From the NCBI GenBank assembly GCA_029573975.1, contig JAKQBU010000214.1, forward strand, positions 1-11,885: 11,885 bases of DNA, written 5' to 3'. This document shows positions 1 through 6,720 of this stretch, piece after piece; the stretch's first letter is position 1; the number at the start of each line of letters is the position of its first letter. Under the pieces are notes generated by a model. It saw only the letters and a program-made list of their open reading frames with translations. It searched no databases and was not told the origin of the DNA. The DNA is from Planctomycetota bacterium (GTDB lineage Bacteria > Planctomycetota > Phycisphaerae > Sedimentisphaerales > SM23-30). The translations under genes and the position numbers were made by a program.

Positions 1-226
1 AAGGCGGAATCGGGGCGGCTGTAACCGGTGTTTGGGTCCCGCGGGGGGATATCTGTTTATATAATCATTATCTAAAAGGTCATTAAATATTTAAAATATG
101 GTAATTAGAATTGTTGTTTGAAATGGCTCAATATACGAAAATAACCATAGACACTGCAAGAGAGTTTTAAAAACGATGCACGTGATATCGTTATTGAAGT
201 GTTTTTTCATACTGGAGGACTGTGGA
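1..226. other. non-coding left-edge region, AT-rich after about position 50
   Basis: The first ~50 bases are GC-rich and may be the 3' end of an upstream plus-strand gene. One frame closes with TAA at 22-24 and another stays open to about 84, so I cannot choose between them. From about 50 the sequence turns AT-rich with no supported gene. A perfect TATAAT lies at 60-65, but I see no -35-like hexamer at a usual distance, so I do not call a promoter. The 11-mer at 140-150 recurs at 1310-1320 (see the repeat entry). Confidence 0.4.
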
Positions 227-232
227 ATGAAA
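140..232 (+). repeat. diverged copy of the spacer and start region between the two LamG genes
   Basis: The 11-mer AATAACCATAG occurs at 140-150 and at 1310-1320, where it carries the stop codon of the first LamG gene. In both places exactly 73 nt separate its first base from the first base of TGGAGGA (213 and 1383). After that, 213-224 and 1383-1394 differ at one base in twelve, followed by an ATG and an AAA codon. The middle of the spacers is not visibly similar. Equal spacing with matching ends suggests an ancient shared duplication unit, now mostly diverged. By-eye alignment only. Confidence 0.4.
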
Positions 233-298
233 TTCTGGAAGGGAGTCAAGGGATTCCGATGCTTTGTGTGTGTGGTTTTTTTTGTTGTAAATGAGTGA
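227..298 (+). CDS. 23-codon signal-peptide-like small ORF, possible relic of a third LamG gene copy
   Basis: ATG at 227 is preceded by GGAGG at 214-218 with 8 nt spacing, the same arrangement as in both LamG genes downstream. The peptide starts MKFWKGVKGFR, giving a basic N-region, and continues with a Cys/Val/Phe-rich hydrophobic stretch before TGA at 296-298. That is the shape of a signal peptide with nothing after it. Its ribosome-binding region resembles that of the second LamG gene (TGGAGGA followed by TGTG). I read it as the head of a former tandem copy whose body was deleted, but a short leader or membrane peptide is possible. No promoter is confidently visible. Whether it is translated is unknown. 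Confidence 0.35.
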   Translation: MKFWKGVKGFRCFVCVVFFVVNE

Positions 299-311
299 AC
301 TTTTATTGAAT

Positions 312-316
312 GGAGG
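312..316 (+). promoter_or_regulatory. ribosome-binding site deciding the first LamG start
   Basis: GGAGG lies 8 nt before ATG 325. The upstream in-frame ATG at 310 overlaps this motif and has no site of its own, so 325 is the likely start. The identical arrangement recurs before the second copy. Confidence 0.75.
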
Positions 317-324
317 ATCTTGAA

Positions 325-1314
325 ATGGAGAAGAAGATTATGAAATCGGTATTAATCCTGATGGTTGTGTTTCTGATCATGGGGGCGTTGCCCCAGTCTG
401 GTATGGCCCAGAATCCCTCGGATAATCCGGTACTGCTGCACCGGTGGAGTTTTAACGGCTCTTCGGATCCGGGTACCTGGCCGAGCGATCCGAATGATCC
501 GGCCCATCCTTTACGAGATTCCGTCGCAGGTGCGAATGCCTCAATATTCGGAACTGCCAAGATTACCGATAACACCCTGGATTTGTCAACCAATACCCCT
601 AATACAACTGAAGCGACCGATCCGAATGGCGGCGGTTGGGCCTCCTTGCCGCTAGCCAACACGTGGTCGTCTCTGACAGACGGTTTTACGATTGAAGCCT
701 GGTTTTACCTGGATGCTCATTCCATAAATTCTCGTATCCTGGATTGCGGGGAACTCACCCAGTATGATGAAATCTATTTAAGTGAGCAGGATCCCGATGG
801 CATGGCCGGGGGCATCTATAACGGTGGTTTTTTTAATTCAACGTATTATTATACATCCGTTGTTTTGGATACCTGGCATCACGTAGTCTATACAAGCTCA
901 AAAACAGTTAATCAGGCATATCTGTATCTGGATGGATCTCCGGTTGCCTCGGCAACGGCAGGAGCTGCTCCTTCGGAACTGGCGCCGCTTACCGCATCCT
1001 ATATCGGTCGTTGTTATATTGATAACTGGACGCCTGTCAGCCTTCTGAAAGGAAGGATTAATGAGATGCGACTCTATGGAGAAATGATGACGGAAGCTCG
1101 AGTGAGCAGCAACTATAGTTGCGGGCCGGATGACATGAGTTGCACTACCGATCCGACTACCTGCCAGGAGGCCCTGGATGCCGGATACAGTCTGACGTAT
1201 GACTTCAACAGCGACTGTATCGTGAATATGGCTGATTTCGCCATCTTTGCCGCCGATTGGCTGCGATGCATCGACCCCGCGGATGAAAGCTGCGAGAAAC
1301 CCTGGGAAGAATAA
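325..1314 (+). CDS. secreted LamG (concanavalin A-like) domain protein with dockerin-like tail, copy 1
   Basis: This encodes a predicted secreted protein of 329 residues. Residues 1-28 form a signal peptide (MEKKIMK, a hydrophobic core, then GMA before Gln). Mature residues from about 35 carry a LamG/concanavalin A-like fold: HRWSFNG near 39-45, GFTIEAWFYLD near 120-130, TWHHVVYT near 183-190, YLYLDGS near 199-205, and a closing strand around GRINEMRLYGEMM. Such domains usually bind glycans or act as adhesion modules; no catalytic domain is visible. The C-terminus has a single EF-hand-like loop (DFNSDCIVNMADF near 293-305) followed by WLRC and two more Cys. This dockerin-like tail is widespread in Phycisphaerae-type planctomycetes and its partner is unknown. 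A paralogue follows 82 nt downstream in the same orientation, so the two are probably co-transcribed. The tail lacks a membrane helix, so it does not look like an exosortase client. Confidence 0.85.
   Translation: MEKKIMKSVLILMVVFLIMGALPQSGMAQNPSDNPVLLHRWSFNGSSDPGTWPSDPNDPAHPLRDSVAGANASIFGTAKITDNTLDLSTNTPNTTEATDPNGGGWASLPLANTWSSLTDGFTIEAWFYLDAHSINSRILDCGELTQYDEIYLSEQDPDGMAGGIYNGGFFNSTYYYTSVVLDTWHHVVYTSSKTVNQAYLYLDGSPVASATAGAAPSELAPLTASYIGRCYIDNWTPVSLLKGRINEMRLYGEMMTEARVSSNYSCGPDDMSCTTDPTTCQEALDAGYSLTYDFNSDCIVNMADFAIFAADWLRCIDPADESCEKPWEE
406..458 (+). repeat. 53-bp perfect direct repeat shared by the two LamG genes (partner 1478-1530)
   Basis: Positions 406-458 and 1478-1530 are identical, including synonymous positions, at an offset of 1,072 nt. 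The segment spans the signal-peptide cleavage region and the first LamG strand (QNPSDNPVLLHRWSFNG). The same offset holds for a 14-bp identity at 305-318 / 1377-1390 around the ribosome-binding site. Other near-identical patches lie near 880-945 and 1001-1030 and their counterparts, while intervening segments differ clearly. Confidence 0.9.
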
Positions 1315-1383
1315 CCATAGATAGAAACAGCAATCCATCTTTGAAGTCGTGTATTTGATTAAAAAATGGAATTGATATTGAAT

Positions 1384-1388
1384 GGAGG
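1384..1388 (+). promoter_or_regulatory. ribosome-binding site deciding the second LamG start
   Basis: GGAGG lies 8 nt before ATG 1397, matching the first copy. The in-frame ATG at 1382 overlaps the motif and is therefore unlikely to be the start. Confidence 0.75.
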
Positions 1389-1396
1389 ATTGTGAT

Positions 1397-2392
1397 ATGG
1401 AAATGAAAGTAACAAGATTTTTAGTAAATGTAACTACCATGTTCGTGGTAATGGGAATGTTATCTGGAATTGTTCAAGCCCAGAATCCCTCGGATAATCC
1501 GGTACTGCTGCACCGGTGGAGTTTTAACGGTCCCTCGGAACCGAATGACTGGCCGAGCGATCCGAATGATCCGGCTCATCCGTGTCACGATTCCGTCGGT
1601 AGTGCTGCTGCCGCACTTTTCGGTGCGGCTAAAATCACGGCTAACGCGCTGGATTTATCCGCCAATACCGCTAATCTAAATGAAGTTGCGGATCCTAACA
1701 GCGGCTGGGCTTCCTTGCCGCTAGCCAATACATGGAAGTCTCTGACAGATGGTTTTACGATTGAAGCCTGGTTTTACCTGGATGGTCATTCCGCCAATTC
1801 TCGTATCCTGGACAGTGGTGAGCTTACCCAGTATGATGAAATCTATTTAAGTGAACGGGATCCCGGCATCGAGGTAGATGGCCTGGCCGGGGGCATTTAT
1901 AACGATGGTTTTTTGGGTACAACGTATAGTGATTTATCCGTTTCCCTGGAGACTTGGCATCACGTGGTTTATACAAGCTCAAAAACAGTTAACCAGGCAT
2001 ATCTGTATCTGGATGGATCTTCGGTTGCCTTGGCAACGGCGGAAGCCGCTCCTTCGGATCTGGAGTTGCTTACGGTATCTTATATCGGTCGTTGTTATAT
2101 TGATAACTGGCCGCATGTCTCGCTTCTGAAAGGCAGGATAGATGAACTGCGGATCTATGGAGAAATGATGACCGAAGCCAGAATGAAGAGCAATTTCCGC
2201 TGCGGGCCGGACGATATGGGTTGCCCTCTGGATCCGACTACCTGCCAGGAAGCTTTGGATGATGGTTATAGTTTGGCGTCTGATTTCAACCACGACTGCC
2301 GGGTAAATCTGGAAGATTTTGCCCTATTCGCGGCGGAGTGGATGCGATGCATTATTCCCACCGAAGAAAGCTGCGAGAAGCCCTGGCAGTAA
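1397..2392 (+). CDS. secreted LamG (concanavalin A-like) domain protein with dockerin-like tail, copy 2
   Basis: This is a paralogue of the preceding gene, with 331 residues and the same architecture. A signal peptide ends near residue 29 (IVQA before Gln). The LamG-type domain shows HRWSFNG, GFTIEAWFYLDGHS, TWHHVVYTSSK and YLYLDGS. The C-terminal dockerin-like loop (DFNHDCRVNLEDFALFAAEW) is followed by paired cysteines and ends EKPWQ. It has about four extra residues in the middle of the domain (around DPGIEVDGLAGG) compared with copy 1. Divergence is concentrated in the signal peptide, the region after the first strand (residues ~50-95) and the tail, while other blocks are nearly identical in DNA. 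It is the last gene before a strong terminator, so it probably ends the transcript started upstream. The role, glycan binding or surface attachment, is inferred from the fold only. Confidence 0.85.
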   Translation: MEMKVTRFLVNVTTMFVVMGMLSGIVQAQNPSDNPVLLHRWSFNGPSEPNDWPSDPNDPAHPCHDSVGSAAAALFGAAKITANALDLSANTANLNEVADPNSGWASLPLANTWKSLTDGFTIEAWFYLDGHSANSRILDSGELTQYDEIYLSERDPGIEVDGLAGGIYNDGFLGTTYSDLSVSLETWHHVVYTSSKTVNQAYLYLDGSSVALATAEAAPSDLELLTVSYIGRCYIDNWPHVSLLKGRIDELRIYGEMMTEARMKSNFRCGPDDMGCPLDPTTCQEALDDGYSLASDFNHDCRVNLEDFALFAAEWMRCIIPTEESCEKPWQ

Positions 2393-2476
2393 GCCATCTT
2401 TCATACGACTGTTTTGTAACAAACCGAATAGTTTAGTTTTATAGAGGTGTATTTAAAAGCCTTTATCAGAATCCTC

Positions 2477-2521
2477 GTAAACCAGCAGGCACGCGATCAG
2501 CGATCTGCTGGTTTACTTTTT
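2477..2521 (+). terminator. intrinsic terminator after the LamG pair
   Basis: A perfect 12-bp inverted repeat (GTAAACCAGCAG at 2477-2488, CTGCTGGTTTAC at 2505-2516) with a 16-nt loop is followed directly by five T (2517-2521). On the minus strand no T-run follows the stem, so it should act mainly on plus-strand transcripts, 85 nt after the stop of the second LamG gene. Confidence 0.85.
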
Positions 2522-2545
2522 CGGGTACGATCCACATCTTTTTTG

Positions 2546-3307
2546 TTATTCAGATGTTGCGGCGTAACGGGCGGACAGGATAGGGGTCAGGATGGAGGTC
2601 CAGAGGCGGTAGCCTTCGTCGTTGAGGTGGAGGCCGTCGGGCTGGAAGAGTTCGGGGCGGGGCTGGTTGTCGGGGCTATGGTTGGGTCCGAGCATGGGGG
2701 TGGCGATGTCGATGAAGTGCAGGCGCGGGGCGGCAGCGCAGCAGTCGCGGATGAGGGTATTGGCGGCGTTCATCTGGGGCCAGAGGTTCCAGCGGGCCAG
2801 GCTGGGCTTGATGGCAATATAGAGGATGGCGGTCCGGGGCAGGGCACGGCGGATTTTGGCGGTGAAGTATTTAAAGTCGGCCAGGAGCATTTCGGGGGAT
2901 TTGCCGGAGGCGATGTCGTTGTCGCCGGCGTACAAGACGATGGTGCGGGGGGCATAGGGGAGGATGATGCGGTCGGCGTAATATTCGGAATCGACGAGGA
3001 AGGAGCCGCCGAAGCCGCGGTTGATGGTAGTGAGGTCGGGGAAGGATTTTTGGGTATCCCACAGGCGGATGCTGGAGCTGCCTACGAAGAGGATCGCGTT
3101 TGGAGGCGGGGTCTGCTGGGCGTCGAGACGGGCGAAGTTATCAATATCCGGCTGCCAGCGCTGGGGGTGGGGGTAATCAGCGAGGGATTGGCGGTGCAGG
3201 GCGATTTGTGCGGGAGTCAGGCGAGAGGGATCGGAACAGCCGGGCAGGGTGGTTATTGTAAGACAGAAACAAAATAACCAATATATAAATTTCTTAGAGT
3301 ATCTCAT
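2546..3307 (-). CDS. SGNH/GDSL-type hydrolase, predicted lipoprotein
   Basis: This is a predicted periplasm-facing lipid-anchored esterase or acyl hydrolase of 253 residues. The N-terminus MRYSKKF, a hydrophobic core and lipobox LPGC (Cys24) make a type II signal peptide. Family blocks are in order: block I FVGSSSIRLW (nucleophile Ser about 78), block II glycine in NRGFGGS (about 96-102), block III GDNDI (Asn about 130), and block V DGLHLN (Asp224, His227), which supplies the catalytic dyad. The length is normal for a compact SGNH hydrolase. The substrate cannot be read; O-acyl groups on glycans or other small esters are typical. An in-frame TTG at 3361 would extend the N-terminus by 18 residues, but that would bury the basic n-region of the lipoprotein signal, so ATG 3307 is preferred although its ribosome-binding site is weak. 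It is divergent from the PLP-enzyme gene. Third positions are strongly GC-rich, unlike the LamG genes. Confidence 0.85.
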   Translation of the reverse strand: MRYSKKFIYWLFCFCLTITTLPGCSDPSRLTPAQIALHRQSLADYPHPQRWQPDIDNFARLDAQQTPPPNAILFVGSSSIRLWDTQKSFPDLTTINRGFGGSFLVDSEYYADRIILPYAPRTIVLYAGDNDIASGKSPEMLLADFKYFTAKIRRALPRTAILYIAIKPSLARWNLWPQMNAANTLIRDCCAAAPRLHFIDIATPMLGPNHSPDNQPRPELFQPDGLHLNDEGYRLWTSILTPILSARYAATSE

Positions 3308-3314
3308 GTAATGT

Positions 3315-3343
3315 AAGGTAGGTAATGGGTTTGTTACTGTCAA
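3315..3343 (-). promoter_or_regulatory. possible promoter of the SGNH hydrolase gene
   Basis: Reading the minus strand, a perfect TTGACA (3343 to 3338) is followed after 17 nt by TACCTT (3320 to 3315), a weak -10 with three of six matches. If used, transcription would start almost at the ATG at 3307, giving a nearly leaderless mRNA, which would fit the absence of a clear ribosome-binding site. Confidence 0.3.
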
Positions 3344-3419
3344 TAAGAATAAATTGCCCAAGATTTCCTTGACAACTATTTGGTATATATGGGCTTAGAG
3401 GATTTGCGGGGTTTTTTGA

Positions 3420-3447
3420 TTGAAATCTCTGGGGATTCGCTGATAAT
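3420..3447 (+). promoter_or_regulatory. sigma70-type promoter for the PLP-enzyme gene
   Basis: TTGAAA (3420-3425), a 16-nt spacer and GATAAT (3442-3447) each match consensus at five of six positions. The predicted start near 3454 leaves a leader of about 45 nt before ATG 3499. The rest of the divergent intergenic region (3308-3498) shows no other clear element. Confidence 0.55.
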
Positions 3448-3498
3448 AAACTTTTTATGCGTACTAAGTAAAGGAAAGGTAGAGAGGCTGGAAAAATC

Positions 3499-4665
3499 AT
3501 GACAGATCCATTGACTCCTTACGGCAACAAACCGATGGTGACACCGATTGTGAATGCGGTGAACTATCATTATGCCTCGTTCGAGGTCTTGCGGCAGATT
3601 ACCGACGGGGAAATCGACGGCTATACCTATCACCGGGATGACAATCCCACGGTGCGGGCGGTAGAGAAAAAGATTGCCGCGATGGAGGAGGCGGAAGACT
3701 GCGTCATCAGCACCACCGGCATGGCGGCCTGCACGATGATCTATCTGACGTATCTGAACAGCGGGGACCATTTGATCCTGTTCCATGACATTTATGGCGC
3801 CCATTACAAGGTGTCGTTGATTCTGGAGCGGATGGGGGTGGAGATTACCTGGCTGAACGCCTCGGACAGCGACCATATCAGCAAACATATCAAGCCCAAC
3901 ACCAAGATGATTTTTTGCGAGACGCCGAGCAATCCGCTGTGCAAGATTGTGGATATCCGCAAGATCCGCAAGGCCGCGGATTTGGTTCATGCCCTGGTGA
4001 TCGTGGACAATACCTTTGCGACGCCGTTTCACCAGAAGCCGCTGAAGCTGGGGGCGCATCTGGTGATTCACAGCGCGACCAAGGGGCTGGGCGGGCACAA
4101 TGACCTGATGGCCGGAGCGATAGCCGGGACCAAGGAGCGGTACGACGATCTGTGGTTCACGCGGCAGGCGATCGGGACGACACTGGATGCGTATTCGGCG
4201 TCGCTGCTGGAACGGGGGCTGAAAACGTTTGATATACGGGCGGAAAAGATGTCGCAAAATGCGCTGGCGATGGCGGAATTCCTGGCCGGTCATCCGCTGG
4301 TGAAGCGGGTGTATTACCCCGGCCTGCCGACCGATCCCGGGTATGAAGTGGCGAAACGGCAGATGAAAGATGGATTCGGGGGCGTGCTGGCGTTTGATTT
4401 GGGCGAGACGCAGGAAGAGGCCAAGGCGTTCATTAATGAGCTGAAGCTGATCTATCATGCGGTGAGCCTGGGCGCGACGGAATCGCTGATCTGTATTCCC
4501 TATCTGACGACCATGCTGTATCTGCCGGAAGAGCGGCGGACGGGATTTGGGGTCAGCCCGAACACGATCCGGCTCTCGGCGGGGATTGAAAAGACGGATT
4601 TGCTGCTCAAGGATCTGGAACAGGCGCTGAAAAAGGTGCCCCAGCGGCTGGCGGCGAAGGCCTGA
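3499..4665 (+). CDS. PLP-dependent enzyme of the Cys/Met metabolism family (trans-sulfuration type)
   Basis: This is a cytoplasmic, fold-type I PLP enzyme of 388 residues, the usual length for cystathionine gamma-synthase, cystathionine lyases, O-acetylhomoserine sulfhydrylase and methionine gamma-lyase. Visible landmarks are YHRDDNPT (44-51, the family YxRxxNPT element that contacts cofactor phosphate of the partner subunit), STTGMAA (71-77), Tyr100 in the DIYGAHY stretch (ring stacking), VIVDNTFATP with Asp170, SATKGLGGH with the Schiff-base Lys195, SLGATESL (323-330), and RLSAGIE with carboxylate-binding Arg358. After the SLGATESL block, the usual His-Pro following it is replaced by ICIPYLTTM, so the exact reaction cannot be assigned. 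It has its own promoter, and the next gene begins 41 nt downstream with no terminator between, so read-through is possible. Codon use is GC-rich at third positions. Confidence 0.85.
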   Translation: MTDPLTPYGNKPMVTPIVNAVNYHYASFEVLRQITDGEIDGYTYHRDDNPTVRAVEKKIAAMEEAEDCVISTTGMAACTMIYLTYLNSGDHLILFHDIYGAHYKVSLILERMGVEITWLNASDSDHISKHIKPNTKMIFCETPSNPLCKIVDIRKIRKAADLVHALVIVDNTFATPFHQKPLKLGAHLVIHSATKGLGGHNDLMAGAIAGTKERYDDLWFTRQAIGTTLDAYSASLLERGLKTFDIRAEKMSQNALAMAEFLAGHPLVKRVYYPGLPTDPGYEVAKRQMKDGFGGVLAFDLGETQEEAKAFINELKLIYHAVSLGATESLICIPYLTTMLYLPEERRTGFGVSPNTIRLSAGIEKTDLLLKDLEQALKKVPQRLAAKA

Positions 4666-4706
4666 AAGCCGTTCATCAAAATGTATTTCCGGGAACGAAA
4701 GAACCA

Positions 4707-6710
4707 ATGAAATCGGCCCAAGAGACTGCAAACCCGAACCACGATCCTTCCGGATGGTTGGCGGGTCCGACTCCCCGGCGGCGGATTCCGCGGGTGGAAT
4801 TTCTGCTTTTGACCGCCGGGCTGCTGTGCACGCTCGTTGGCAAATTCTGTATCCTCTGGCGGAACCAGCCGGTGCACCTGCTGTCGGATTTGTTTTATGT
4901 GGTGTATTCGGATATCCTTTTTTTCGCGATTGCGGTTCTGTTCATCCGGCTACTGTACCTGATTCAGCCGGCGCGGTGGATGGCACGCTGCGTGCTGGTA
5001 CTGGCCATGCTGATCTCGACCTGGTCGATTTTCAATTTGGCCTGGCTGATCAAAAGCGGGGTCCAGCTTCAGCCGGAAGTGGTCAAAATCCTTCTGCTGG
5101 ACCTGCGGGAATTGCTGCCGCTGGTGCTGAGCCATCTGGCGGAACGCCCGGCCATCACCTTTCTGCTGACGGTTTTGATCCTCGCTCTCATTATCCTTTT
5201 TATCCGGTGGTATCATCATCCGGCGCCGCTGAATCTGACGCGCAGCTATCATACCCGCTGGACCTTTATTTTTGCGATGGTGGTGATCTGCCTGGTGCTG
5301 GTGCATCCGAAGATTATTTCCAACCGCAAGCGGAGTTTTTCCAGCGAAGTACTCAGCTTCAGCAGCCACTGGTACGCCCTGGTTTCGACGGTGACGGACC
5401 TGCAGGAGGCGGAACCGGTGCTGCCGGGCAACCGGACCCTGGTCCGGGCCGGGGAGCGGACTATTTCCCTGCCGCAGGTCCCGGCCGCGGAACTGCCGAA
5501 TGTGGTACTGGTGCTGCTGGAAAGTGTTTCCTATTCGGTTACCTCGCTGGCCGATCCGGGCTTACACACCACCCCGTTTCTGGCCCAACTGGCGGCGGAA
5601 GGAGTGGAATTCCAGACGACCCGGGTGCCGGTTTCGCACACGACCAAGTCGTTCTGGGCGGCCCTAACCGCGACCACGCCGGTGATTGAGGCTAATTATA
5701 TCGAGGCGATTCCCACCCAGCCGGGTTATGAAGGGCTGCCGAGCATTCTGGGGCGGGCGGGCTACCGCAGCGGATTTTTTCAGATGTCCAAGGGGACTTT
5801 CGAATGCGGACCGGGTTTATTTTCCAACCTGGGATTTGACTGGGCCTGGTTCCGGGAGAATCTCGAAGATCCGGCGGCGGCCATCGGTTTGCTGGCCGGG
5901 GATGATTGCCGCATGATCGAACCGGCGCTGGAGTGGGCGAGTCAGGAGAAAGGAAAACCCTTTCTGCTGGCGATGATTACCTCGGTTTCGCACGATCCCT
6001 ATGATGTCCCGGAATGGTTTGAAAAAGAGGAAAAGAAAGAAGAGCCGTATGAAAAGTATCTCCAGGCCATCCGGTTTAACGACCATTTTCTGAAAACCCT
6101 TTGCCAGGCACTGAAAGAACAAGGGCTGGATACGAATACTCTCCTTTGCGTGATGGGAGATCATGGCACCAGCTTCCGGGAAAAGGTGGATAACGGGCGG
6201 TGGATCCCCTATGAGGAAGTGATCCGGGTCCCCTGGGTGATGCGGTGGCCGGGCCATATGGGAGCCGGCCAGATTATTGACTGGCCCTGTTCGCAGATGG
6301 ATGTGACACCGACGATTTTGCAGTTGCTGGGATTTGATATTTCGCAGGCGGGATTTGAGGGGAAAGACGCTTTTGTGCCGTCAGAAGCCGATCGACGGCT
6401 GTATTTCTCTTCCTGGTACACCAACAGCCCGATCGGATTTATCGAAGGAAATCACAAGATGGTCTATTGGCCCTATCTGGACAAGATCTGTCAGTTCGAT
6501 CTGGCGGCCGACCCGGGGGAAAAGAATCCGTATGATACCCCGGCCGCCGCGGCGGAGGATCTTGTGAATGAAATCCTGAGCTGGAAGCAGAAGTCGCAAT
6601 ATACGATTCTCGACCGGGAACTGGCCAAGATCCGGATATTTTCCCACTGGCAGACCACCTGCGCCGGAAAATCGGCCTGGACCTATTATGTTCCGGAAAA
6701 ACAGAAGTGA
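4707..6710 (+). CDS. LtaS-like membrane-anchored sulfatase-superfamily protein, copy 1
   Basis: This is a 667-residue integral membrane protein with about five to six hydrophobic segments in residues 31-200 and a C-terminal alkaline-phosphatase/sulfatase-superfamily domain (about 262-600), the LtaS-type arrangement. Metal-site landmarks are NVVLVLLES with Glu272, SHTTKS (310-315) where a Thr (312 or 313) replaces the sulfatase CxPxR nucleophile, SVSHDPY (426-432) and GDHG with Asp485-His486. These match the Glu/Thr/Asp/His set of LtaS and phosphoethanolamine-transferase relatives, so transfer or hydrolysis of a phospho-substituent outside the membrane is more likely than sulfate-ester hydrolysis. 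There is no formylglycine motif. The substrate is unknown. It is followed after 10 nt by a close paralogue. Third positions are GC-rich, in contrast to that paralogue. The start lacks a strong ribosome-binding site. Confidence 0.85.
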   Translation: MKSAQETANPNHDPSGWLAGPTPRRRIPRVEFLLLTAGLLCTLVGKFCILWRNQPVHLLSDLFYVVYSDILFFAIAVLFIRLLYLIQPARWMARCVLVLAMLISTWSIFNLAWLIKSGVQLQPEVVKILLLDLRELLPLVLSHLAERPAITFLLTVLILALIILFIRWYHHPAPLNLTRSYHTRWTFIFAMVVICLVLVHPKIISNRKRSFSSEVLSFSSHWYALVSTVTDLQEAEPVLPGNRTLVRAGERTISLPQVPAAELPNVVLVLLESVSYSVTSLADPGLHTTPFLAQLAAEGVEFQTTRVPVSHTTKSFWAALTATTPVIEANYIEAIPTQPGYEGLPSILGRAGYRSGFFQMSKGTFECGPGLFSNLGFDWAWFRENLEDPAAAIGLLAGDDCRMIEPALEWASQEKGKPFLLAMITSVSHDPYDVPEWFEKEEKKEEPYEKYLQAIRFNDHFLKTLCQALKEQGLDTNTLLCVMGDHGTSFREKVDNGRWIPYEEVIRVPWVMRWPGHMGAGQIIDWPCSQMDVTPTILQLLGFDISQAGFEGKDAFVPSEADRRLYFSSWYTNSPIGFIEGNHKMVYWPYLDKICQFDLAADPGEKNPYDTPAAAAEDLVNEILSWKQKSQYTILDRELAKIRIFSHWQTTCAGKSAWTYYVPEKQK

Positions 6711-6720
6711 ATCCAGAGTT

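Noticed and set aside
60..65. Perfect TATAAT near the left edge
   Set aside because: No -35-like hexamer at 16-18 nt upstream, and the surrounding sequence is AT-rich, so a chance match is likely.
2447..3277. 276-codon plus-strand open frame
   Set aside because: It lies antisense to the SGNH hydrolase, is Gly/Val/Glu-rich with no motif, and begins upstream of the terminator hairpin at 2477-2521 and reads through it.
3369..3389. TTGACA followed by TATATA as a plus-strand promoter for the PLP-enzyme gene
   Set aside because: Only 9 nt separate the two hexamers, too short for a sigma70 spacer; the pair at 3420-3447 fits better.
3376..4731. 451-codon minus-strand open frame
   Set aside because: It lies opposite the PLP-enzyme gene, which has all family motifs; the Arg/Gln/His-rich translation has no recognisable domain and reflects GC-rich third positions on the other strand.
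4754..5689. 311-codon frame inside the first LtaS-like gene
   Set aside because: Gly/Ala/Pro-rich shadow of the +1 frame in GC-rich DNA; the 4707-6710 frame carries the membrane segments and metal-site motifs.
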